Shown here: piece by piece, positions 1 through 8,282 of the stretch | Numbering within the stretch: the stretch's first letter is position 1 | Layout: every line of letters begins with the position of its first letter | Assembly (NCBI RefSeq): GCF_000144645.1 | Contig: NC_014377.1 | Location: forward strand, 1,054,001-1,118,000 | DNA from: Thermosediminibacter oceani DSM 16646 | GTDB taxonomy: Bacteria > Bacillota > Thermosediminibacteria > Thermosediminibacterales > Thermosediminibacteraceae | Reading direction: 5' to 3' | DNA: 64,000 bases | The notes under the pieces: model-generated | Database searches by the model: none | What the model saw: the letters and a program-made list of their open reading frames with translations, nothing else | What the model was told of the DNA's origin: nothing | Position numbers and translations under genes: made by a program

Positions 1-1013
1 GAGCAACTCCGACGATTGCGCCTTATGCGAGAAGTTATATTAGGTATATTTTAATAGGTGCGCCTTATATGATGGCATCTTTCGTGCTCAATAATATTCT
101 CCGCTTCCAGGGCAGCGCCTTTTTCGCGATGCTGGGGATAGCAACCGGCAGCATCCTCAATATCGTCCTAGATCCTATATTTATTTTCGTGTTTAAAATG
201 GGTACCGGCGGAGCTGCACTGGCTACAATAATAAGTCAATTTATCAGTTTCTGCATACTTTATTACAATTCCAGGATAGGAGGCAATATTAGAATTAAGT
301 TCAAAAATTTTACGCCAAAATGGGAAATCTACAGGGAAATTCTCAAGGGCGGTTTGCCGTCTTTCATCCGGCAGATTCTCGGCAGCACATCGATGATCTG
401 CATGAATTTCAGCGCGCGTCCTTATGGCGATGCGGCAATAGCCGCCATGGCTATCGTAGCGCGCATCTTCCAGTTTGCAATGTCGGCAGTAATCGGCTTT
501 GGACAGGGATTTCAGCCGGTATGCGGGTTTAATTACGGTGCCAGAAGATACGACCGGGTACTGAATGCATTCTGGTTTTGCGTTAGAACTGCTGCTGTTT
601 TCCTGACATCGGTTGCTGTTTTCGGATTTATGTTTTCTTATCAGATCATATCAATTTTTCGAAAGGAAGATCTGGAGGTAATCAATATAGGCATAAGGGC
701 GCTGAGATTTCAATGCCTCACATTTCCTCTCTCATCTTGGATTATTATGACAAATATGCTGCTGCAGACGATAGGAAAGGGATTCCAGGCTTCTGTTGTA
801 TCCGCTTCCCGGCAGGGGTTGTTTTTCATCCCGGCCGTTATAATCCTCCCTCGTTTGTTTGGATTGCTTGGGGTACAAATTAGCCAGTCCGTTTCAGACG
901 TTTTTTCCTTCTTGCTCGCTGTTCCTATGGCGCTCGGCACATTGAGGGAACTGGAAGCACTGCATAATGAAGAAAAGCGAAGATCTCATGCTACTCACCT
1001 GGCGAGCACTTAG
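1..1013 (+). CDS. MATE-family efflux transporter (5' end outside window)
   Basis: This is the C-terminal part of a multidrug and toxic-compound extrusion (MATE) transporter, an integral membrane exporter normally driven by Na+ or H+. The frame is open from base 3, so the true start lies upstream of the window and the ATG at 69 is internal. About 336 residues are visible, with roughly eight hydrophobic spans and the MATE-like segment LRFQGSAFFAMLGIATGSI followed by LDPIFIF. A typical MATE protein is about 450 residues, so only the first third is missing. The substrate cannot be inferred. A strong terminator follows at 1041. Confidence 0.85.
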   Translation, partial: ATPTIAPYARSYIRYILIGAPYMMASFVLNNILRFQGSAFFAMLGIATGSILNIVLDPIFIFVFKMGTGGAALATIISQFISFCILYYNSRIGGNIRIKFKNFTPKWEIYREILKGGLPSFIRQILGSTSMICMNFSARPYGDAAIAAMAIVARIFQFAMSAVIGFGQGFQPVCGFNYGARRYDRVLNAFWFCVRTAAVFLTSVAVFGFMFSYQIISIFRKEDLEVINIGIRALRFQCLTFPLSSWIIMTNMLLQTIGKGFQASVVSASRQGLFFIPAVIILPRLFGLLGVQISQSVSDVFSFLLAVPMALGTLRELEALHNEEKRRSHATHLAST

Positions 1014-1040
1014 GTATGGTTACAGATATTCATGAAATCA

Positions 1041-1075
1041 ACTGGCGTTTGCTTTCGAGTAAACGCCAGTTTTTA
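1041..1075 (+). terminator. Intrinsic terminator after MATE gene
   Basis: A perfect 10-bp stem (ACTGGCGTTT at 1041-1050 with AAACGCCAGT at 1061-1070) encloses a 10-base loop and is followed at once by a T-run. It lies 27 bases after the stop codon of the transporter. Confidence 0.85.
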
Positions 1076-1279
1076 TGTGAAGGTTTAATGGGAAGACAAG
1101 AGCAATTAAGATCTGGAAAGTTATAGATGAGCAAATTTTGGATTGAGCGGGGAGAGGAATTTGAGTAATCCAAAAAAAGGACTGAATTTTACCCAAAATA
1201 TTTGGACTTGATCTACTTATGCTATTCATAAAAAATAATAATAATTAGTTAAAATTTATAAAGATAAAATAAGATTTGT

Positions 1280-1308
1280 TTGACAAAAAATAAAAATCGT
1301 GTTATATT
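1280..1308 (+). promoter_or_regulatory. SigA-type promoter of corrinoid/methyltransferase cluster
   Basis: TTGACA at 1280-1285 and TATATT at 1303-1308 are separated by exactly 17 bases, a near-consensus vegetative promoter. Transcription from it would give a leader of about 240 bases before the corrinoid gene. Confidence 0.75.
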
Positions 1309-1559
1309 ATTATGGGATTCATAAATATATTAAATTGTGAGCATAATTAGACAAATTCAACTTAATCAGGGAACAATAAAAGCCATGTCCTTGCAAAAAG
1401 AATTTTTTCAAAATTATTGTTTTTCCATCCAATAACACTGTGCCATCCCCCTTATCAGAAAAAATTAAAATGATTTTAAGCTTGAAATCCGCTTATAATA
1501 GCGGATTCAAGTCATGCAATTATTTATTAAAGAAAAATTAAAAGGAGGTATCTACCAGG
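1309..1559 (+). other. Long 5' leader with stem-loop upstream of corrinoid gene
   Basis: No gene is visible here. The leader holds a near-perfect hairpin with arms CTTGAAATCCGC (1481-1492) and GCGGATTCAAG (1501-1511), with one bulged base and an 8-base loop. No T-run follows, so it is not an ordinary terminator. A weaker TTATTG/CAATAA hairpin sits near 1415-1435. I did not recognise a known riboswitch class, and a cobalamin aptamer was looked for without success. The ribosome site AAAGGAGGT at 1541-1549 closes the leader. The stretch 1076-1279 shows nothing recognisable. Confidence 0.4.
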
Positions 1560-2198
1560 ATGGCAAGCTTAGAAGAATTAGCACAGGCTGTATTGGATGG
1601 TGATGAAACACAAGTTGTAGAACTTACAAAGAGTTTATTGACCAGTGGAGTAAGCCCGAAGGATGTCATCGACAAGGGTCTGATGGCGGGCATAGACAAG
1701 GTTGGTGAACTGTTCAAGAACAACGAGATGTTTGTGCCGGAAGTCCTGCTGTCTGCCGCGGCGCTGAAAGCCGGAATGGAGCTGGTGTTAAAGGAGAGCC
1801 AGCAAGGAGCTGAGGTGACTACTAAGGGTACAGTCGTAATGGGCACTGTTGAGGGCGACCTGCACGATATTGGTAAAAACTTGGTATGCATGATGCTGGA
1901 AAGCAACGGTTTCAAGGTTTACGACCTGGGCGTGGATGTGAAACCGGACAAATTTATTGAGGCCGTAAAGCAGTATCAGCCGGATATTGTAGGTATGTCT
2001 GCTCTGCTGACTACCACCATGGTCAATATGAAAACTACCATAGATGCTCTGGCTGCAGCTGGACTGAGAGACAAGGTAAAGATACTCGTCGGTGGAGCGC
2101 CCGTCAACCAAAAATTTGCCGATGAGATCGGCGCTGATGGATACGCACCCGATGCTGCTGCAGCAGTCGAAGTTTGCAGAAAATGCCTGGCTGGGTAA
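1560..2198 (+). CDS. Corrinoid (cobalamin-binding) methyltransferase protein, MtaC/MtbC type
   Basis: This is a small methyl-carrier protein whose cobalamin shuttles methyl groups between a substrate:corrinoid methyltransferase and a second methyltransferase. The 212 residues show the family's two parts: an N-terminal helical cap (about 1-85) and a Rossmann-like B12 domain (about 90-212). The B12 signature D100-L-H102-D-I-G105 is intact, and His102 would be the lower axial cobalt ligand. The C-terminal segment GGAPVNQKFADEIGADGY is typical. A strong AAAGGAGGT lies before the ATG. Its neighbours, a deleted mtaB and a methyl-THF methyltransferase, suggest methanol or a related methyl donor as the original substrate, which is inference. 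Confidence 0.9.
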   Translation: MASLEELAQAVLDGDETQVVELTKSLLTSGVSPKDVIDKGLMAGIDKVGELFKNNEMFVPEVLLSAAALKAGMELVLKESQQGAEVTTKGTVVMGTVEGDLHDIGKNLVCMMLESNGFKVYDLGVDVKPDKFIEAVKQYQPDIVGMSALLTTTMVNMKTTIDALAAAGLRDKVKILVGGAPVNQKFADEIGADGYAPDAAAAVEVCRKCLAG

Positions 2199-2300
2199 TA
2201 AGACTGATTTACTAATTAGGGGTGGTAAGGCCTGCAGGATGGCCTAAAACAGGGTGAGCCTACATAAAAAATGGATTTTTAAAAAAGAGGGGGAACCCAT

Positions 2301-2921
2301 ATGGATTACAAGCCGGTTAAAACGTTTAGCGAACTGGCGATAAAATCACTTGATGACTTCGTATACGGGGTTGCGCCCAATCCCGTGAAAGCAAAAAACG
2401 GGATGGTAATAGGCGGAGGATCCGTTTATCCTGAGATAAATATGACCCTTCCACCGATGAAAATTGATCAGAGCACTATTTCTGAAGTTTATAGGCAGTA
2501 TTCGGAAATGATAGAAGGTATTCTCAAGAGGGCGAAGGACCTTTACGCTCCCGGCATCATTGTGGAAGTGGAGCTGCTCCCGGAGACCACGATGAAGCCA
2601 GAATGGGGCTTCGAGATCAATAAGATCTTACTGGATAAGATGAGGGAGTACCAGGAGAAGTACGGCCTGAAGAGCCTTCTAAGGTGTACTCCGAATGACG
2701 TCAGAGAGATGATCAGACCGCCGTTTATGAGGCGCGGTGATATGGAAAAAGGTGAAGTGACGGTACTTCCGCGTGAGAAAAAGTGGCTGGACATCATTAG
2801 TTCTCAGATTGAAAGAATACCCGACGATGAAGAGAAGTTCTGGCACGAAATTCAGAAGGAACTTGATCTCACGAAGTGGAGACCTGAGGAATATGATTTA
2901 GAGGTCTCTACGACGAAATAG
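2301..2921 (+). CDS. Internally deleted methanol:corrinoid methyltransferase (MtaB-like remnant)
   Basis: The first ~145 of 206 residues match the N-terminus of MtaB, with KNGMVIGGGSVYPEINMTLPP, then YAPGIIVEVELLP and LLRCTPNDVREMIRPP. After residue ~145 the protein jumps to a stretch (GEVTVLPREKKWLD, then ERIPDDEEKFW) that resembles the extreme C-terminus of MtaB as I recall it. MtaB is normally about 460 residues, so roughly 250 are missing in frame. The missing part should include the zinc ligands (one Glu and two Cys in the archaeal enzyme). Only one Cys remains, so it is probably catalytically dead. An RBS-like GAGGGGG precedes the ATG, so it may still be translated. MtaB identity is fairly sure; the deletion interpretation is inference. 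Confidence 0.7.
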   Translation: MDYKPVKTFSELAIKSLDDFVYGVAPNPVKAKNGMVIGGGSVYPEINMTLPPMKIDQSTISEVYRQYSEMIEGILKRAKDLYAPGIIVEVELLPETTMKPEWGFEINKILLDKMREYQEKYGLKSLLRCTPNDVREMIRPPFMRRGDMEKGEVTVLPREKKWLDIISSQIERIPDDEEKFWHEIQKELDLTKWRPEEYDLEVSTTK

Positions 2922-2949
2922 ACATTAAAGCATAAAAGGAGGATATTAG

Positions 2950-3750
2950 ATGCTAATTGTCGGGGAGTTGATAAATTCAAGCCGTAAATCAATCGCCCAA
3001 GCTTTAGAAGCCCGGGATGAAGCGTACCTTAAGGATCTGGCCAAAAAACAAGCAGAGGCCGGAGCCCATATAATAGATATAAACTGTGCCATTTTCATGG
3101 AAAAAGAGCCTGAAGTAATGGAATGGCTGGTAGGTATTATACAGGAAGCTGTGGATGTACCCTTATGCATTGATACCCCTAACGTCGCGGCCATGGAAGT
3201 CGGGCTATCCCGCCACAAAGGTAGGGCCATGATAAATTCTATTTCCGCCGAGAAAAAACGGTGGGAAGAAATGCTCCCGCTGGTGAGCAAATATAAACCC
3301 ATGGTCATCGCCTTGTGTATAGATGATGCTGGCATGCCAAATTCGGTTGAGGATCGCCTGCGGGTGGCTGATAAACTAATACCCGGCTTAGTAGAGGCAG
3401 GTATTTCCGAAGAGGATATCTATCTTGATCCGCTGATTAAGCCGTTAGGGGTCAGTGGTACTGCTGCGGTTGAGGTGCTGGAAACTACACGGGCTTTGCG
3501 GGAGAAATATCCCAAGGTACATGTAATCAGCGGTCTTTCTAACGTCTCTCATGGATTGCCGGTAAGGAAAGTTCTAAATCGGGCGTTTGCCGTGATGTGT
3601 GCGGAAGCGGGTATGGATGCTCTCATCGCGGACCCCTTAGATCGCCACCTCATGTCTTTAGTCTTCGCGGCAGAAGCATTGGCGGGACGGGATAAACACT
3701 GCCTGAATTATATTAAAGCATCCCGTGCAGGTAAAGTAGTGGCAGAATAA
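2950..3750 (+). CDS. Methyltetrahydrofolate:corrinoid methyltransferase (AcsE/MtgA family)
   Basis: The 266-residue TIM-barrel protein is expected to transfer a methyl group between N5 of methyl-tetrahydrofolate and the cobalt of a corrinoid protein. Four pterin-binding residues known from the Moorella enzyme occur at matching positions: Asp75 (in LCIDTPN), Asn96 (AMINS), Asp160 (YLDP) and Asn198 (SGLSNVS). Length and full collinearity fit the family. AAAGGAGG precedes the ATG at 2950. Being next to the corrinoid gene, it likely either hands methyl groups to THF (MtgA-like, substrate demethylation) or takes them for acetyl-CoA synthesis (AcsE-like). Sequence alone does not decide the direction. 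Confidence 0.88.
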   Translation: MLIVGELINSSRKSIAQALEARDEAYLKDLAKKQAEAGAHIIDINCAIFMEKEPEVMEWLVGIIQEAVDVPLCIDTPNVAAMEVGLSRHKGRAMINSISAEKKRWEEMLPLVSKYKPMVIALCIDDAGMPNSVEDRLRVADKLIPGLVEAGISEEDIYLDPLIKPLGVSGTAAVEVLETTRALREKYPKVHVISGLSNVSHGLPVRKVLNRAFAVMCAEAGMDALIADPLDRHLMSLVFAAEALAGRDKHCLNYIKASRAGKVVAE

Positions 3751-3773
3751 TTAAATTACGAAAGTAACTAGTT

Positions 3774-3807
3774 GGCCGCGGCAGAAGTAGCTGCCGTGGC
3801 CTTTTTT
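3774..3807 (+). terminator. Intrinsic terminator after methyltransferase gene
   Basis: An 11-bp GC-rich stem (GGCCGCGGCAG with CTGCCGTGGCC, one G-U pair) has a 6-base loop and a T6 run. It ends the transcript of the corrinoid cluster. Confidence 0.9.
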
Positions 3808-3932
3808 GTGCAACGTCTTACAAATGGTCATGCTGTTAATAATGATTTAAATAAAAACTAGATTTTTCCAGAGAAACAGTTAAAAACAGGCATTTTGCAA
3901 TTATTTACCTTATTGAAATTTTATTTTGGTTA

Positions 3933-3961
3933 TTGTGGAATATTTTCAAAATTGGTATAAT
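3933..3961 (+). promoter_or_regulatory. Probable promoter of MetF/MetV-like gene
   Basis: An extended -10, TGGTATAAT (TATAAT at 3956-3961), lies 17 bases downstream of the weak -35 TTGTGG (3933-3938). It shows that the reductase gene is a separate transcription unit. The rest of the gap 3808-4118 is AT-rich; apart from a weak AGTAATC/GGTTACT hairpin near 3985-4007 nothing else is recognised. Confidence 0.6.
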
Positions 3962-4118
3962 TAAAGATAGGATGTTCTTTCGGGAGTAATCACAAAAAAG
4001 GTTACTTTTCCTGAAACAAATAAAAAAATTTTCTCATCAATAAGATTCCCTGGCAGAAAAAACATTTGAGGATTATGAGAAGTATTTATTTTTTAATTTA
4101 GTGAAAGGAGAGGTAACA

Positions 4119-5684
4119 ATGCAGAACCGTTTTAAGGAGTCCCTGCTAGACAAAAACGTTTTTTCCGTTACCTGGGAACTGGTGCCGGGTAGGGGAGCCA
4201 GGGAAAAGACGCAGGAAGAGGCTATAATGGCAGCAGAGCAGGCAGCTAAGGGAGGAAAAATACATGCTCTCACTCTAACCGATAACCCGGGTGGAAATCC
4301 GGCTATTCTGGCGGACTATCTAGCAACTGAAGTAATTAAAAAAGGTATCGAGCCTCTGGTTCATTTCACCTGCAAAGATAGAAACCGCAACCAGATCGAA
4401 AGCCAGCTGTATGCCCTAGATCGGGCCGGGGTCAGAAATCTTCTTGTAATGACGGGAGACTACACCGTTTCGGGTTATGCGGGCCGCCCTAAGCCGGTCT
4501 TTGACGTTGACCCCATCCATGTTCTCGACCTTATTTCACAAATGAACCGCGGGCTTGAGTATCCGGGAATAAAAGGAACTATAAAGCATCAGCCCAGTGA
4601 TTTTTTTGCCGGTGCTGTTGTTTCACCCTTTAAAGCTACGGAAGCAGAACAAATGGTTCAGTATTATAAATTAAAGAAAAAGGTAAAAGCTGGAGCCCAA
4701 TTCATTGTTACCCAGCTGGGTTATGATGCCCGAAAATTCCATGAAGTAATTCAATTTATCCGGCAGCAGGGGTGGAATATTCCGGTTATCGGTAATATCT
4801 ACATCCTGCCTCTAGGTACGGCAAGAGTAATGAACAAAAATAGGATTCCCGGTTGCGTCGTTACGGACAAACTGGTAGCCGAGTTGGAGAAAGAAGCTCA
4901 GGCTCCGGATAAAGGACGCCAGGCCCGCCTGGACAGAGCAGCAAAGATGTATGCCTTTATGAAAGGAATGGGTTACGATGGCGTGCACATAGGTGGTCAC
5001 GGCGTCAAATACGAAGATGTAGAGTATGTTATTGAAAAAGGGGAAGAACTCAGCAAAAACTGGATGGACTTCATTCATGAATTTGATTTTCCGATCCCCG
5101 GCGGTTTCTATTACTACGAAAAGGATCCCAAGACCGGTCTCAACACTCCCAATCCGGTCGACCGCAAAAACAGGCCTCTTGACGCCCCGGTGGAATTTAT
5201 TTACCGCCTGTCCACATTTACGCATCGTATGATGCTTGAGCCCGGGACACCTCTGTGGAAACCAATGCAGGCAATAGCCAGAATGGTTGACGGGACTTCA
5301 TTAGAGAGACCATACCATGCCTTCGAACACCTCATGAAAGTTTGCCTGTACGATTGCCAAAATTGTGGCGACTGTGCTTTGATGGATGTGGCATATGTCT
5401 GTCCCATGTCTCAGTGTCCCAAAAACCAGCGGAACGGGGCTTGCGGAGGCAGCTACATGGGCTGGTGTGAGGTTTATCCCAATAAGAAAAAATGCGCTTA
5501 TGTCCGTGCTTACGCCCGTCTGAAGCGTTTTGGAAAAGAGCACGAGCTGGATGGCAATATTATACCGCCGCCCAACTGGGACCTCTATCAGACCTCTTCC
5601 TGGCTCAACTATTATTTGGGCCGCGACCATTCTGCGAGTCGCTTTGGAATAAAGCGTTACGAAAAAAAGAAAGATAAAAAATAA
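4119..5684 (+). CDS. Methylenetetrahydrofolate reductase fused to C-terminal MetV-like domain
   Basis: Residues ~1-300 form the MetF TIM barrel (FSVTWELVPG, LTLTDNPGGNP, VHFTCKDRNRNQIESQLYAL), which reduces methylene-THF to methyl-THF. Residues ~390-475 carry a cysteine-rich MTHFR_C/MetV module (CQNCGDC, CPMSQCPKN, NGACGGS, WCEVYPNKKKCAYVRAY). In several acetogens MetF and MetV are separate subunits; here one 521-residue chain holds both. A GTG at 4101 is in frame, but AAAGGAGAGG (4104-4113) sits 5 bases before the ATG at 4119, so 4119 is chosen. It would supply the methyl-THF used by the methyltransferase just upstream. Confidence 0.85.
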   Translation: MQNRFKESLLDKNVFSVTWELVPGRGAREKTQEEAIMAAEQAAKGGKIHALTLTDNPGGNPAILADYLATEVIKKGIEPLVHFTCKDRNRNQIESQLYALDRAGVRNLLVMTGDYTVSGYAGRPKPVFDVDPIHVLDLISQMNRGLEYPGIKGTIKHQPSDFFAGAVVSPFKATEAEQMVQYYKLKKKVKAGAQFIVTQLGYDARKFHEVIQFIRQQGWNIPVIGNIYILPLGTARVMNKNRIPGCVVTDKLVAELEKEAQAPDKGRQARLDRAAKMYAFMKGMGYDGVHIGGHGVKYEDVEYVIEKGEELSKNWMDFIHEFDFPIPGGFYYYEKDPKTGLNTPNPVDRKNRPLDAPVEFIYRLSTFTHRMMLEPGTPLWKPMQAIARMVDGTSLERPYHAFEHLMKVCLYDCQNCGDCALMDVAYVCPMSQCPKNQRNGACGGSYMGWCEVYPNKKKCAYVRAYARLKRFGKEHELDGNIIPPPNWDLYQTSSWLNYYLGRDHSASRFGIKRYEKKKDKK

Positions 5685-6054
5685 TGAAAAAGAGATACTT
5701 TTTAGGCAAAATTCCCTTATAAGTGCTAATATCTAATTTATATAAGTTATCTCGGATTTTCATGCTGTGTGTTTGAAATATATAGGGAAACATTCCTGCT
5801 TTTAAAAGCAGTTTTTTCTTTTTAGAGGAATTTTGAGAAATACGCTGAATATTTACCTCTAATCAAGGAGGATTGATAAAGTTATAGAATTGTTTTTAAT
5901 ACAGCTTTAATTTGGTTGTGACAAAACTATAAAACATGAAAGGAGTCGATGTTTTGGAGACCGTTTTTAACAAAACCAGGCGGGTTATAAGGGAATCTTT
6001 AAATGCTGGGTAAACGAATGCAAATGGAGGTTCAATATAAGCAGGGAGGAAAAA
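5685..6054 (+). other. Intergenic region with terminator and possible leader peptide
   Basis: A terminator lies at 5796-5817. Further on, AAGGAGG near 5865 and AAAGGAG at 5939-5945 look like ribosome sites with only tiny frames after them. The second could start a 19-codon frame from TTG at 5954 to the stop at 6013 (begins METVFNKTRR, ends ESLNAG). I recognise no function, and no convincing promoter for yifB is visible. Confidence 0.3.
5796..5817 (+). terminator. Intrinsic terminator after MetF/MetV-like gene
   Basis: CTGCTT-TTAA-AAGCAG (5796-5811) forms a short perfect stem followed by T6. It lies about 110 bases after the reductase stop codon. Confidence 0.65.
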
Positions 6055-7587
6055 ATGTTAGCCACATTAAAAAGTTGTGCGATATACGGCCTTGACAGCT
6101 TCCTGGTAGACGTGGAAGTCGATATTTCAAGCGGTCTTCCGGCCTTTGACATAGTGGGGCTGCCGGATACAGCTGTCAGGGAGTCACGGGAGAGGGTAAG
6201 GGCAGCTTTAAAAAATCAGAATTTTGATTTCCCCATAAAAAGGATCACCCTGAATTTAGCACCCGCTGACATAAAAAAAGAGGGACCTCATTTTGACCTG
6301 CCCGTTGCTCTCGGCATTCTGGCTGCCACTGAACAACTTCCGGCTGGTTCCCTGCGGGGATATTCCATAGTAGGTGAATTATCTCTTGATGGAAGAGTAA
6401 GGCCTGTAAACGGAGTTCTACCCATGGCGATAGAGGTCAAACAGAAAAACTTGAAGGGGATCGTGGTGCCCTTTGAAAATGCTGAAGAAGCTGCTGTCAT
6501 AAATGGGATAGAAGTTATCGGTGTGAGGAATCTGAAAGAAGCAGTGGACTTTTTTAAGGGCGAGTTTAGGCCGGAAAAATTTAAACCCAATACACGTGGT
6601 ACAATCACCCGGGATTTTGAAGGTGATTTTTCAGAAGTAAAAGGTCAGGAAGTTCTAAAAAGGTGCCTTGAGATAGCGGCAGCCGGCCACCACAATGTGC
6701 TTATGGTGGGCTCTCCCGGCTCCGGAAAGACCATGATAGCGAGGCGCATTCCCACGATCCTGCCCTCAATGACCTTTGAGGAATCCCTGGAATTGACCAA
6801 GATTTACAGTATCGCCGGGCTCTTATCGGGAAGGGCATCTTTAATTGAAAGCAGGCCTTTCAGGGCACCTCATCACAGCATTTCTGCTGTGGGCCTGGTG
6901 GGTGGAGGGAGAATACCAAAACCCGGCGAAGTTAGCCTGGCCCATCACGGAGTTTTATTCCTGGATGAACTGCCCGAATTTTCCAGAGAGATTTTAGAAC
7001 AGCTCCGCCAACCGCTGGAAGATGGCAAGATAACCATAGCCAGGATAAACGCAACGGTCACCTATCCCGCCAGGTTCATGCTAATTGGGGCGATGAACCC
7101 CTGCCCGTGCGGGTATTTCGGTGATCCTTTCCATGAATGTTCCTGTCCACCTCATAAGATACATAAGTACTTAAGCAAAATTTCCGGCCCTCTTCTTGAC
7201 AGGATAGACCTACAGGTGGAAGCCTCACCTATAACCTTTTCAGATTTCGAAAAGGTGGATTCTACCGATTCTACCACGATAAGAAAGAGGGTCGAACTGG
7301 CAAGGGCTATTCAACTCGAACGTTATAAAGGCCGAAATATTTTTTATAATTCCCAGCTCACACCCGCCATGATGAATACATACTGCAAGCTGGGCAAAGC
7401 CGAAAAACTTCTCATGAAGGAAGCCTTCCACAGGTTGAAGCTCAGCGGTAGGGCCTATAACAGGGTGTTGAAAGTAGCGAGAACCATAGCCGATCTGGAT
7501 CAAAGCGAAAATATAAAGGAAAGACACCTGGCTGAAGCTCTGCAGTATAGAAACCTAGACAGGTATTTTCAAAATTTAAGATATTGA
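6055..7587 (+). CDS. YifB/ComM-family Mg-chelatase-like AAA+ ATPase
   Basis: The 510-residue protein is a ComM/YifB-type hexameric AAA+ helicase-like ATPase. In other bacteria ComM promotes branch migration during natural transformation. An N-terminal Lon-protease-like domain (about 1-170) precedes the AAA+ core, with Walker A GSPGSGKT at 219-226 and Walker B LFLDELPEF. The Cys cluster MNPCPCGYFG...CSCPP and a C-terminal Mg_chelatase_C helix bundle complete the usual layout. AGGGAGG precedes the ATG. It lies two genes upstream of dprA, another transformation gene, which supports a role in DNA uptake or recombination. Confidence 0.93.
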   Translation: MLATLKSCAIYGLDSFLVDVEVDISSGLPAFDIVGLPDTAVRESRERVRAALKNQNFDFPIKRITLNLAPADIKKEGPHFDLPVALGILAATEQLPAGSLRGYSIVGELSLDGRVRPVNGVLPMAIEVKQKNLKGIVVPFENAEEAAVINGIEVIGVRNLKEAVDFFKGEFRPEKFKPNTRGTITRDFEGDFSEVKGQEVLKRCLEIAAAGHHNVLMVGSPGSGKTMIARRIPTILPSMTFEESLELTKIYSIAGLLSGRASLIESRPFRAPHHSISAVGLVGGGRIPKPGEVSLAHHGVLFLDELPEFSREILEQLRQPLEDGKITIARINATVTYPARFMLIGAMNPCPCGYFGDPFHECSCPPHKIHKYLSKISGPLLDRIDLQVEASPITFSDFEKVDSTDSTTIRKRVELARAIQLERYKGRNIFYNSQLTPAMMNTYCKLGKAEKLLMKEAFHRLKLSGRAYNRVLKVARTIADLDQSENIKERHLAEALQYRNLDRYFQNLRY

Positions 7588-7655
7588 TATTTATTTCCCG
7601 GGACATAGCAAAAACATCCAAATAATGACAATTTTGTATGCAAATCCAACAGACT

Positions 7656-7684
7656 TTGACCTTAAAGGCAATATGTGCTATTAT
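7656..7684 (+). promoter_or_regulatory. Promoter of cobO-dprA-topA-trmFO unit
   Basis: TTGACC (7656-7661) and TATTAT (7679-7684) are 17 bases apart, with the cobO start codon 25 bases further on. Confidence 0.7.
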
Positions 7685-7709
7685 TTTTTTATTAAAGGAG
7701 TGAATAGTT

Positions 7710-8237
7710 ATGAAGTCTAAAAAAGGTCTGGTACTGGTTTACACCGGAAACGGCAAGGGAAAGACTACAGCCGCTATGGGTCTTGCATTAAGAGCCATAG
7801 GACACGGCGAGAAGGTTTATATGATACAGTTTATGAAGGGGAACCCCGACTACGGTGAAGTGAGGGCTACAAGTTACCTGCCGAATTTTCATCTGGTTCA
7901 AAAGGGAAGGGATTGTTTTGTCAAAAAAGGCGATCCGCATCCCGAAGATCTAAGGCTTGCCCGAGAAGGGGCTGAACTGGCACGGCAGGTCATCGCCGGA
8001 GGCGAGTACGATCTCGTCATACTCGATGAGATCAACGTGGCTGTGGATTTCGGCCTTGTATCAGAAGAGGATGTATTGAGCTTGATAGATTTAAAGCCGG
8101 AAAAAACAACCTTGGTTTTAACAGGACGCTATGCTTCGGAAAAATTAATGGAAAAGGCTGACATGGTCAGCGAAGTCAGAGAAATAAAACACCATTTCAA
8201 GAAAGGAATAGGTGCACAACCTGGTATCGAATACTAA
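7710..8237 (+). CDS. cobO: Cob(I)yrinic acid a,c-diamide adenosyltransferase (CobO/BtuR type)
   Basis: This enzyme transfers the adenosyl group of ATP to the cobalt of reduced corrinoids, making adenosylcobalamin precursors in the cytoplasm. The 175 residues begin with the family's P-loop, YTGNGKGKTTAAMGLALRA (GNGKGKT at 13-19), and include VILDEINVA for the Walker B strand and LTGR near the C-terminus. Length and motif order match CobA/CobO. AAAGGAG lies before the ATG. It sits apart from other cobalamin genes but fits the corrinoid chemistry at 1.5-5.7 kb. Confidence 0.92.
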   Translation: MKSKKGLVLVYTGNGKGKTTAAMGLALRAIGHGEKVYMIQFMKGNPDYGEVRATSYLPNFHLVQKGRDCFVKKGDPHPEDLRLAREGAELARQVIAGGEYDLVILDEINVAVDFGLVSEEDVLSLIDLKPEKTTLVLTGRYASEKLMEKADMVSEVREIKHHFKKGIGAQPGIEY

Positions 8238-8282
8238 TACCGATATAGAATATAAGAATACTAATATTATTGAGGGATTATA

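Noticed and set aside
1481-1511. Hairpin as a terminator of the corrinoid leader
   Set aside because: There is no T-run after the stem; it is kept only as a leader structure.
1309-1559. Cobalamin riboswitch
   Set aside because: The leader is too short and lacks the B12-box core; ACTGTGCC near 1438 is the only loose resemblance.
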